Origin: WTGA01 sp965214055
GTDB lineage: Bacteria > Pseudomonadota > Gammaproteobacteria > Arenicellales > Poriferihabitantaceae
Assembly: GCA_965214055.1 (NCBI GenBank)
Contig: OZ243931.1
Span: forward strand, 1-64,000
Length of the DNA: 64,000 bases
Reading direction: 5' to 3'
Part shown: positions 53,676-61,293 of the stretch, in pieces
Position numbering within the stretch: the stretch's first letter is position 1
How the letters are laid out: every line of letters starts with the position of its first letter
Position numbers and translations under genes: made by a program
The notes under the pieces: model-generated
The model's database searches: none
Seen by the model: only the letters and a program-made list of their open reading frames with translations
Told to the model about the DNA's origin: nothing

Positions 53676-54613
53676 AGAGAAAAAAATCGAACACGGAAAT
53701 CTTTGGTTTGTCGTTTCTCGACATCGTTACCTGTGCCTTTGGAGCCATCCTGCTTCTGTTGATTGTTACGAAACCTGTCCCGATGGCATCGAGTGCCCGG
53801 GAAGGAGATTCCCGTCTGGAACTGGAAATTGAAAAAGCGTCTGACGCACTTGGGAAGCTGCGTGCATTGTGGGAAACCGTCCAGAAAACAAGTCAACCCG
53901 CTTCTTCGCTGCCGGCACCGGTCACAGCCGATGAACTTCAGGAACCATTGAACCAGGCCAGGCGTGTTTTGACGAATCTGAAGCAGGAAAAAGAAGGTAT
54001 GGAACTGGTCCTGACATCATTGAAGAAAGCCGCCATTACACCCAACAAGCCAGTGCCAAAGAGAGATCTGGAAGTGGGTGGAATACCGGTTGACAGTCAG
54101 TACGTGATTTTTATTGTGGACACCTCCGGAAGCATGCAGGTGATCTGGGAATATGTCGTCGATACCATGAATAATCTCCTGGACATCCACCCTCAGGTGA
54201 AAGGATTTCAAGTCATGAATGACAATGGATACTATCTCCTTCAAAGTTCCAGGCGCAAGTGGATTCCTGATACGCCGGCAAGGCGTAAAGGGGTCAAAAG
54301 ACTATTGTACAACTGGGGGGACTTTTCCAACAGCAGCCCCGTTGAAGGACTTGAAACCGCACTGCGCACCTACGCAGGCAAACCAGGGAAAAAATCCATC
54401 TATGTGCTGGGCGATGACTATACTGGTCCTTCGTATGAAGCGGTGATCAATACCATAGAGCGACTGAACACTCAAAATGCACGGGGGGATCCCATTTTTC
54501 GTGTACACGGCATCGGTTTTATTTCACCCAATGGACGCGCAATGTATGCGACGCTCATGCGAAAAGTCGTGGAGATGAATCACGGGGCCTTTCTGGGCCT
54601 GCCGGTTCAATAG
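53672..54613 (+). CDS. Membrane-anchored von Willebrand A protein, ExbD-like anchor (2)
   Basis: Paralogue of the preceding gene: 313 residues, membrane helix with SFLDIVTCAFGAILLL (14-29; Asp17 in the helix), coiled coil (about 45-120) and a VWA domain (about 140-310) with the MIDAS start DTSGS (150-154). The distal Asp may be that of VLGDDYTG. The ATG at 53672 overlaps the previous stop codon, indicating translational coupling and probably a fixed ratio. The two anchors share the pattern FLD-x3-C-x2-GAI-x-LL but the extracytoplasmic parts differ, so a heterodimer analogous to an ExbD dimer is possible. It is the last gene of the operon. Confidence 0.8.
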   Translation: MKRKKSNTEIFGLSFLDIVTCAFGAILLLLIVTKPVPMASSAREGDSRLELEIEKASDALGKLRALWETVQKTSQPASSLPAPVTADELQEPLNQARRVLTNLKQEKEGMELVLTSLKKAAITPNKPVPKRDLEVGGIPVDSQYVIFIVDTSGSMQVIWEYVVDTMNNLLDIHPQVKGFQVMNDNGYYLLQSSRRKWIPDTPARRKGVKRLLYNWGDFSNSSPVEGLETALRTYAGKPGKKSIYVLGDDYTGPSYEAVINTIERLNTQNARGDPIFRVHGIGFISPNGRAMYATLMRKVVEMNHGAFLGLPVQ

Positions 54614-54653
54614 GTCCTGATCAACCGCCACCGAACCAGGAAAAACCCACTCG

Positions 54654-55130
54654 TCAGGCTCCCTTTCCTACTTCCACCTGCTTTTCCATGAACACAGACA
54701 GCGGGTCATCCCGATACGCTCCGAAACGGCCACACCGGATGTATCCCAGTTTTTCATACAAGCCCAGGGCTTCCGGCTGATGAACTCCCGTCTCCAGCCG
54801 CAATACAGAAATCCCCCGGTTTTGTGCGTCCCGTTCAAGCTGCTTCATCAAATATCTGGAAACCCCCTTCCTTCTTGTTGATTTTTTGACATAAACGCGT
54901 TTGATTTCACCATAGTTGCAGTCCCCGGAGAGGTACTTGACGGCTCCAATCCCCACCAATTCATCCCCGATATAGGCACCGAGGAAACATACATTGGATT
55001 TGGCCAGCTCATGGATGGAATCCAGGTGATTGGATTCTTCCGGATAGATGGACCGCTGGTAGTGGTCGAGTTTATCAATCAGAACTCTCACTTCCGGGTC
55101 AAATGGATTGGTGGTTCGGACAGCCAGCAT
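54654..55130 (-). CDS. GNAT-family N-acetyltransferase
   Basis: A 158-residue acetyl-CoA-dependent transferase. The fold is clear from the acetyl-CoA loop motif (VKKSTRRKGVSRYLMKQLE, Q/RxxGxA-like) and the C-terminal LGYIRCGRF strand. The substrate is unknown; related small GNATs act on amino acids, polyamines or peptides. It is the last gene of the carnitine-type operon, starting three bases after the M24 gene's stop, so its substrate may be an amine from that pathway. Confidence 0.8.
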   Translation of the reverse strand: MLAVRTTNPFDPEVRVLIDKLDHYQRSIYPEESNHLDSIHELAKSNVCFLGAYIGDELVGIGAVKYLSGDCNYGEIKRVYVKKSTRRKGVSRYLMKQLERDAQNRGISVLRLETGVHQPEALGLYEKLGYIRCGRFGAYRDDPLSVFMEKQVEVGKGA

Positions 55131-55133
55131 GGA

Positions 55134-56369
55134 TCACAGCCAGCCCAGTTCCATCGGGTACCGGGACAATAGCTTCGCTCCGTCCCGGGTGATCAACACC
55201 TGCTCCTCCAGTTTGACCCCTTCTCCGCTGCGCTCCGAACCGATATAGGACTCGATGCACAACGTCATGTTTTCCTCAATGGTCCCCTCATATCCCGCCA
55301 GGGGATACTTGTCGATGTGCTTGATACTGGGATATTCATCCGCCAGCCCCACACCATGGATCATGGAGGAATACTTGTTGTTGGCGAATTCCCGGGGAAT
55401 TTTCCAGCCCGCTTCGGAGGCTTCAAAAAAGGTCATGCCCGGCATGAGCATGGCAACATTGTGCTGAATCTGGGCATAGGCGAAGGCATAGATCCTGCGC
55501 TGTTCGTCGCTCGGCTTGTCTCCGCATACCCAGCTGCGGGAGAGGTCGGCGCAATATCCGTAGGGGCCAATCAGGTCGGTATCAAAACTGACGATATCCC
55601 CGTCCTCGATCTTTCTCATTGAGGACTCCCTGAACCAGGGGAAGGTTCTGGGACCGGATGACAGCAGGCGGGTCTCGATCCATTCGCCACCCAGAGAAAC
55701 GTTGGCTTCATGGAGTTTTGCCCACAATGCATTTTCGGTGATCCCCGGCACCAGCGCCTCGCGCATTTTTTCCATCCCGATTTCGCATACGTCAATGGCC
55801 TGCTGCATCAACACCAGTTCCTCGGGTGATTTGATTACCCGGGCGAGTTCCATGACTTCCAGTCCATCGTGAATGTCCACTCCCCTGTCAAGCAGGGGTT
55901 TGCAGCCGGTATAGGACAACCGGTCGATCGCCAGTCGGGTATTGCCACCGCCATAGGTACGGACCAGGTCACTGATCTGGTCCGCAAAAAGGTGGGCCTT
56001 TTCTTCGGACCGACTGCCCGCCGCAAAATAGAAAAACGAGGAATTCACCCGATATTCGTCGATGGTCGGAATACCCTCGGCAAGGTGAGGATAATCTCCG
56101 TAATCAAACAGAATCAAGGGACCGTCCGTTGCAATGAAGACACACCGGGTTTCATAGTGTGAACACCAGACCTGCATATTCGTGGCATCACAGGCATAGC
56201 GGCAGTTCACCTGATCGAACAGCAGTATTCCTGCATAGTCCAGCCGGTTCAACTGCTCCTTGATCCGGCCAAGCCGGTATCTTCGTACACGATCAATATC
56301 AACCGGGGCTTCGGAAAATTCCATTGCGCCATGCTGACGGGCCGTAATATTGCCGGAGGATAAATTCAT
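55134..56369 (-). CDS. dddP: M24-family metalloenzyme, DddP-like (putative DMSP lyase)
   Basis: DddP cleaves dimethylsulfoniopropionate to acrylate and dimethyl sulfide; it is an M24 (creatinase/Xaa-Pro peptidase) fold enzyme, not a peptidase. This 411-residue protein shares long stretches that I recall from DddP: CDATNMQVW, GGEWIETRLLSSGPRTFPWF, SFDTDLIGPYGYCADLSRSW, HGVGLADEYP and KLEEQVLITRDG. The five metal ligands (Asp, Asp, Asp/His, Glu, Glu) are all present, as is the Asp after HGVGL that acts as base in DddP. ATG 56369 is preferred; a TTG at 56381 adds four residues. A different quaternary-amine or peptide substrate is possible, so function is provisional. Confidence 0.65.
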   Translation of the reverse strand: MNLSSGNITARQHGAMEFSEAPVDIDRVRRYRLGRIKEQLNRLDYAGILLFDQVNCRYACDATNMQVWCSHYETRCVFIATDGPLILFDYGDYPHLAEGIPTIDEYRVNSSFFYFAAGSRSEEKAHLFADQISDLVRTYGGGNTRLAIDRLSYTGCKPLLDRGVDIHDGLEVMELARVIKSPEELVLMQQAIDVCEIGMEKMREALVPGITENALWAKLHEANVSLGGEWIETRLLSSGPRTFPWFRESSMRKIEDGDIVSFDTDLIGPYGYCADLSRSWVCGDKPSDEQRRIYAFAYAQIQHNVAMLMPGMTFFEASEAGWKIPREFANNKYSSMIHGVGLADEYPSIKHIDKYPLAGYEGTIEENMTLCIESYIGSERSGEGVKLEEQVLITRDGAKLLSRYPMELGWL

Positions 56370-56430
56370 GATGGGGCTCAAGGGGGTATCAGGGGTGGAT
56401 AATCAATGGAAGCGGCCGGAACACTGCGGT

Positions 56431-57213
56431 TCAAATTCCTTTCCAGACCGGCTGGCGTTTCTCGGCGAATGCCCGGGCGCCCTCCCGCATGTCCTCGCTG
56501 CCATACAACGTTTTCACGGTCTTCAATCCCTGTGCATTGAGCAGGTTGATGGCATCCTGGAAATCCATGTTCTCGGTTGCCCGAACCGTTTCCTTGATGG
56601 CCGAAAAAACCAGGGGTGGGCCCGCTGCCAGCATTTGTGCCAGCTCTCTTGCACGATCCATCAACCGGTCTGCTTCGACAATTTCATTAACCAGACCCCA
56701 TTTTGCCGCCTCCCGGGCATCCATCCACCGCCCCGTCAGCAACAACTCCATGGCGACGTGATACGGCACCCGTTTGGGCAATTTGAGCGTGGCGGCATCC
56801 GCCAGGGTTCCGGCATTGATTTCCGGCAAGGCAAAACTGGCATGTTCCGCTGCAAGGACAATATCCCCGGAAATCATCAGTTCAAAACCACCCCCGCAGG
56901 CAATGCCATTCACCGCCACAATCACCGGTTTGTTCAGGTCCGGCAATTCCTGCAGCCCGCCAAAACCGCCTACCCCAAAATCCGTGGTAGCACCCTCTCC
57001 TTGTGCGGCCGCCTTCAAATCCCAGCCTGCACAAAAAAACCTCTCCCCTCCACCAGTCAGGACCGCGACTCTCAGGTCCGGATTATCCCTGAACCCGGAA
57101 AAAACCCGGCCAAGCTCCCGGCTGGTCGGACTGTCAATGGCATTCGCCTTGGGACGGTCCAGCATGACCTCAAGGACCGCGCCCCGGGTCGTTGTTTTGA
57201 CTGCATCAGACAT
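56431..57213 (-). CDS. caiD: Carnitinyl-CoA dehydratase (enoyl-CoA hydratase family)
   Basis: Interconverts crotonobetainyl-CoA and L-carnitinyl-CoA. The 260-residue protein is colinear with E. coli CaiD over its whole length: LDRPKANAIDSPTS, FFCAGWDLKAAAQGE, FGVGGFGGL, KPVIVAVNG-ACGGGFEL, ASFALPE and the C-terminal LYGSEDMREGARAFAEKRQPVWKG. The crotonase oxyanion-hole segments are intact. AGGAG sits six bases before ATG 57213. It lies in the operon 18 bases after an ADP-forming CoA ligase, and links gamma-butyrobetaine/crotonobetaine to carnitine. Confidence 0.85.
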   Translation of the reverse strand: MSDAVKTTTRGAVLEVMLDRPKANAIDSPTSRELGRVFSGFRDNPDLRVAVLTGGGERFFCAGWDLKAAAQGEGATTDFGVGGFGGLQELPDLNKPVIVAVNGIACGGGFELMISGDIVLAAEHASFALPEINAGTLADAATLKLPKRVPYHVAMELLLTGRWMDAREAAKWGLVNEIVEADRLMDRARELAQMLAAGPPLVFSAIKETVRATENMDFQDAINLLNAQGLKTVKTLYGSEDMREGARAFAEKRQPVWKGI

Positions 57214-57231
57214 ATTGATCTCCTGTACAAT

Positions 57232-59301
57232 TCATTGGTTTTTCATTCTGATCAGGGCATCGGCCGCCACCGCACCACCGCGGTCCGCCTTGACCATGAG
57301 CGGATTGATCTCCAGTTCGACGATCTCCCCACCGCGTTGTTCCATCAGCACCTGGAGGGCCAGAACGGTCTTGACCACCGCCGCAACATCTGCCTTGGGC
57401 TTTCCCCGGTAGCCGTTCAGCAAAATCCAGATTTTCAGTTTCTTCAGCACCTGGAGAATTCGCTTTTCCGTCAACGGAAACAACACGATTTCCCGGTCAC
57501 CCACCAGTTCCACCAGCGTGCCGCCGGACCCCAGTATGAGGTAATGACCGAAATGGGGATCATGGCCAACTCCAACCAGTAACTCAGCAACACTGTCTTC
57601 CACCATGGCTTCCAGCATCAGCGTGTCCGACAGTCGGAACAACCGTGCAGCGTGCCCGGCCAGTTCATTTTCCGAGCGGATGCCCACCACCACGGCACTC
57701 AATTCCGACTTGTGGGTAATATCGGCTGAAACCGCTTTCAGTACAAGCGGGAATCCAGGATGTTTTACCCCATCCAACCCCCGGGAACCCGGCCCAATCC
57801 GCACCGAATCCGGAACGGGGATTCCATGTTGCGCCAGCAGCCCCTTCGCTTCGGACTCGTCCAGCCCGACGCCCTGCCCTGCGTCCGCTTCCCGCCCGGT
57901 TCGCCCGACGGCCGGAGGCAGCCAGTCATCCCATGCCATTCCCACCCGGCTCATCGCCTCAATCGCCGCGAGGGCCTGGTCCATGCCGTGCAGTGGCGCA
58001 ATCCCGTTTTCAATCAGTCGTTCCTGGATTTCCGGGGAAAAGCTTTCAGACAGACAGGTCACCACGGCTCCCCTGGCTCCCGTTCTTCCACAGGCATCGA
58101 TAAACGCCTGGGTCGCAGCTTCCCAATCTTCCATTTCGCAGTCATTGATCAATGGATAGTCAATGATCAGGATCGTGAGATCAAATCCTCCTTCCATCAT
58201 GGTGGAAAAGGTCTTCCTCATTTTCCCCGGCTCACCCCAGATAAAGGTGTGGTAATCCAGTGGATTGTCCACCTGAACGTATTCGTTCAGGGTACCCTGG
58301 AGTTTTTTCCGGTGACCGGGCGCCAGAGCCGGGAAATGGACGGCACGCCGGGCGGACAGGTCTGCAATCAGCGAGGCTTCCCCACCGGAACAACTCATGG
58401 ATGCAATGTTGTTTCCTTTCAGCGGCCCGGTGACCGAGGCCAGTTTCAACGCCTCCAAAAATTCTTCGATGGTCTCCACCTGCCCCACCCCGAGACGATG
58501 GAACAGAGCAGCATAGAGGCGGTCCTCCCCCGCCAGCGTCGCGGTATGGCTGAGTGTGATTCGGGCACCGGTCTCCGATTTTCCGGTTTTCAGTACAACA
58601 ATGGGTTTCCCCTTACGCCTGGCCTCGTCGGCCAGCGAGACAAAGCGGGGCAGATCCCTGATCCCCTCGATATGAATGCCGATCGCCTGGATTCGATCGT
58701 TTTGCAGGGCCGCCGAGACCGCTTCCTCAATGCCGATCACTGCCTGGTTGCCCACGGTAATCAACCAGGCGATGGACAACCCCCTTTGCTGCAGCGTAAA
58801 GTTGATTCCAATGTTGCCACTGCACGAAATGATAGCCACTCCGGATTCCGTTCTCGACAACCCATGCTGATCCGGGAACAGGGCGGCCCCCAGCAGGGTA
58901 TTGACATACCCATAGCAATTTGGGCCCAGCACCGGCATGTCCCCGGCCGCTGCCACCAGGTCCTGCTGCCGGTCCAGGCCATCCTGGCCCACTTCCTTGA
59001 AGCCCGAAGCCAGGCACACCGCACCTCCGGCCCCCAACTCATTCAGCCGGTGGACCAGCTCGATACTGGGTTCCGCCGGGACACCGATGAACACAACGTC
59101 GGGAATCCCCGGCAGGTCTTCCAGGGATGACACACAGCGAATCCCCGCCATGGACTCCCGGCCGGGATTAATGGCCCACATCGTCCCCTGATAGTCCAGT
59201 TTCCGGCTCTGTTCGAGGACGCGCTCCGCTGCGGTGCCCCCGATCACCGCGATGGATTTCGGGTTAAGACAACGCAGAAGCCGTTCCGGGTCCACTCGCA
59301 T
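57232..59301 (-). CDS. ADP-forming acyl-CoA synthetase (acetate-CoA ligase family)
   Basis: A 689-residue one-chain NDP-forming acyl-CoA ligase: CoA-binding domain at the N-terminus (LNPKSIAVIGGTAAERVLEQ), succinyl-CoA-ligase-like domains with the phospho-histidine in ITLSHTATLAGE (about 245-256), and an ATP-grasp domain at the C-terminus (GFPLVLKAVSADITHKSELS). It makes a CoA thioester while forming ADP and phosphate. Position between acyl-CoA dehydrogenase and caiD suggests activation of carnitine, crotonobetaine or gamma-butyrobetaine, or of acetoacetate produced by the BKACE enzyme. Substrate is inferred. Confidence 0.85.
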   Translation of the reverse strand: MRVDPERLLRCLNPKSIAVIGGTAAERVLEQSRKLDYQGTMWAINPGRESMAGIRCVSSLEDLPGIPDVVFIGVPAEPSIELVHRLNELGAGGAVCLASGFKEVGQDGLDRQQDLVAAAGDMPVLGPNCYGYVNTLLGAALFPDQHGLSRTESGVAIISCSGNIGINFTLQQRGLSIAWLITVGNQAVIGIEEAVSAALQNDRIQAIGIHIEGIRDLPRFVSLADEARRKGKPIVVLKTGKSETGARITLSHTATLAGEDRLYAALFHRLGVGQVETIEEFLEALKLASVTGPLKGNNIASMSCSGGEASLIADLSARRAVHFPALAPGHRKKLQGTLNEYVQVDNPLDYHTFIWGEPGKMRKTFSTMMEGGFDLTILIIDYPLINDCEMEDWEAATQAFIDACGRTGARGAVVTCLSESFSPEIQERLIENGIAPLHGMDQALAAIEAMSRVGMAWDDWLPPAVGRTGREADAGQGVGLDESEAKGLLAQHGIPVPDSVRIGPGSRGLDGVKHPGFPLVLKAVSADITHKSELSAVVVGIRSENELAGHAARLFRLSDTLMLEAMVEDSVAELLVGVGHDPHFGHYLILGSGGTLVELVGDREIVLFPLTEKRILQVLKKLKIWILLNGYRGKPKADVAAVVKTVLALQVLMEQRGGEIVELEINPLMVKADRGGAVAADALIRMKNQ

Positions 59302-59312
59302 GGTTGGGGTTT

Positions 59313-60476
59313 TTAGCGATTTTCCAGTGGACGCAGTATTGAACGGGAAACGATCAATCGCTGGATTTCACTGGTCCCCTCCCAGATTCTCTCTACCCGG
59401 GCATCTCTCCAGATTCTTTCCAGGGGCAGGTCGGACATCAGCCCCATCCCCCCGTGGATCTGGATGGCCTCATCCGCAATGTAGGCCAGGGCCTCTGTGG
59501 CAGCCAGCTTTGCCAGTGCCGCATCCATGTCCGTCATTTCATTTTGGCTGGCCCTGGCGCCGGCATAATAGGTCATCAGCTCCGCGGACCGGAGTTTGAG
59601 CATCATGTCCGCGAGCTTGAAACCGACCCCCTGGAACTTGCCGATGGTCTGGTTGAACTGGGTACGGGTCGCCGCATGGTCACAGGCCAGTTCATAGGCC
59701 CGGTCGCATCGGCCAAGGCAAATGGCGGCCACCTGCAGGCGGGTATTGCCGAGCCAGTCGTTCGCGACTTCAAATCCCCGGTCCACCTCCCCCAGGACCT
59801 GGGAAGACGGGACCCGGCAATGGTCGAATTCAAGAATGCAGTTGTGGTATCCACGATGGGAAACGCTGTCGTATCCCTGCCGGACGACAAACCCGGGTTC
59901 CCCCATGTCCACGAGAAAAGCCGTGATTTTTTTCCTGGGTCCCCGGGCCGTATCCTCCACGCCGGTGGCGGCAAAGAGAATCACAAAATCGGAAACATCG
60001 GCATGGCTGATAAAGTGCTTCGTCCCGGTAATGAGGAAGTCATCCCCATGCCGGTCCGCCCGGCATGACATGGACCGGACATCCGAGCCCGCCCCGGGTT
60101 CGGTCAGGGCCAGGCAGTCGGTCTTGTCGCCCCGGATGCAGGGAGCCAGATATTTTTCCCGTTGCTCCCCCACACACGCCTGGAGTATGTTGCTCGGCCT
60201 CGCCACCGTGTATTGCAGGGCATACCCGGCCCGCCCGAGTTCCCGGTCAAGCATACACATGGACAGGGGATCCAGCCCGCCGCCGCCCAGTTCTTCCGGC
60301 ATGTTCGCGGCATAAAGGCCCAGTTCCAGAGACTTGTCAATGATGTGTCGCCGGAGGTCTTCGGATACCTGGCCGCTGCGCTCCACTTCCTCTTCGTGAG
60401 GATAGAGTTCTTCCTCCACAAAACGCCTGGCCGTTTCAATGAGCAGTTTCTGCTCTTCAGTATGATCGAAATTCAT
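59313..60476 (-). CDS. Acyl-CoA dehydrogenase
   Basis: FAD-dependent alpha,beta-dehydrogenation of an acyl-CoA (387 residues, standard length). Motifs: LTEPGAGSDVRSM, KHFISHADVSDFVI, the flavin-binding QTIGKFQGVGFKLADM and RIWRDARVERIWEGTSEIQ, the last containing the usual catalytic glutamate. Beside CaiD and a CoA ligase it plausibly oxidises gamma-butyrobetainyl-CoA to crotonobetainyl-CoA, and electrons would go to electron-transfer flavoprotein, not seen here. A general short-chain enzyme is the alternative. It is spaced 15 bases from the SDR gene and 11 from the ligase. Confidence 0.87.
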   Translation of the reverse strand: MNFDHTEEQKLLIETARRFVEEELYPHEEEVERSGQVSEDLRRHIIDKSLELGLYAANMPEELGGGGLDPLSMCMLDRELGRAGYALQYTVARPSNILQACVGEQREKYLAPCIRGDKTDCLALTEPGAGSDVRSMSCRADRHGDDFLITGTKHFISHADVSDFVILFAATGVEDTARGPRKKITAFLVDMGEPGFVVRQGYDSVSHRGYHNCILEFDHCRVPSSQVLGEVDRGFEVANDWLGNTRLQVAAICLGRCDRAYELACDHAATRTQFNQTIGKFQGVGFKLADMMLKLRSAELMTYYAGARASQNEMTDMDAALAKLAATEALAYIADEAIQIHGGMGLMSDLPLERIWRDARVERIWEGTSEIQRLIVSRSILRPLENR

Positions 60477-60491
60477 TTTTCGGGCAGATGG

Positions 60492-61289
60492 TCAAGGAGG
60501 AGATTCCAGATCATCCATGGTCGGGATATTTTCCAGGTGGCCATCGACATTCATGATCTGCCCGCTGACCCTGGACGCCTGGTCCGAAGCGAGAAAAATG
60601 GCCATGTCCGCGATATCCTGGCCGGAGATGAAAGTGCGCATGGAGCATCCACGGGTATAGATTTCCCGCACCGCCTGTTCACTGGTTCCCTTCTCCCGCG
60701 CTTCTGCCGCAATCACGCGGTCCATCCGCGCACCCTCCACACTTCCGGGACAGATCGCATTCACCGAAATTCCATACTGACCCAGCTCCATGGCCAGGGA
60801 TTTGGTTAACCCGATGACCGCCCATTTGGCGGCCGCATAGGGAGACCGCATCGGGTATCCGTGCCACCCTGCTGTGGAAGCAATGTTGATGATCCGGCCG
60901 CTGCCCCTTGATTTCATGGACGGGATGGCTTTTTGTGCACACAGAAAAGTGGCATCCAGGTTCACGGCCAAGCACCGTCTCCAGTCTTCCGGCCGTACAT
61001 TTTCCAGGACCCCGGTGGGACCGGCAATGCCGGCACAATTGACCAGCACATCAATCCCGCCGTACTGCCCGAAGTGCGCCTGAAACACCTGTTCCACCTC
61101 CGCATGTTCCGAGACATCGGCCTGGGTCGCCAGGTATTCCGGGTGTTCCGATCTCATCCGATCCAGTATGGAACCGTTGATGTCTGCGACGTGGACACGG
61201 GCTCCGCCCTGATGGAAGGCGGCCGCGATGAACGCGCCGATCCCACTGCCTCCCGCCGTGACCAGTACGGATCTTTGGCCCGAGATCAT
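60492..61289 (-). CDS. Short-chain dehydrogenase/reductase (SDR)
   Basis: A 265-residue classical SDR. NAD-binding motif is slightly altered (VTAGGSGIGAFIA, residues 10-22), NAG-type stretch is LVNCAGIAGP, catalytic Ser and Tyr-x-x-x-Lys are in NIASTAGWHGYPMRSPYAAAKWA. The dinucleotide-binding Asp (HVADING) suggests NAD. It sits four bases upstream... downstream of the carnitine dehydrogenase stop, so it probably acts on a hydroxy- or keto-acid intermediate; 3-hydroxybutyrate/acetoacetate is one candidate, because BKACE cleavage releases acetoacetate. Confidence 0.83.
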   Translation of the reverse strand: MISGQRSVLVTAGGSGIGAFIAAAFHQGGARVHVADINGSILDRMRSEHPEYLATQADVSEHAEVEQVFQAHFGQYGGIDVLVNCAGIAGPTGVLENVRPEDWRRCLAVNLDATFLCAQKAIPSMKSRGSGRIINIASTAGWHGYPMRSPYAAAKWAVIGLTKSLAMELGQYGISVNAICPGSVEGARMDRVIAAEAREKGTSEQAVREIYTRGCSMRTFISGQDIADMAIFLASDQASRVSGQIMNVDGHLENIPTMDDLESPP

Positions 61290-61293
61290 GGCA

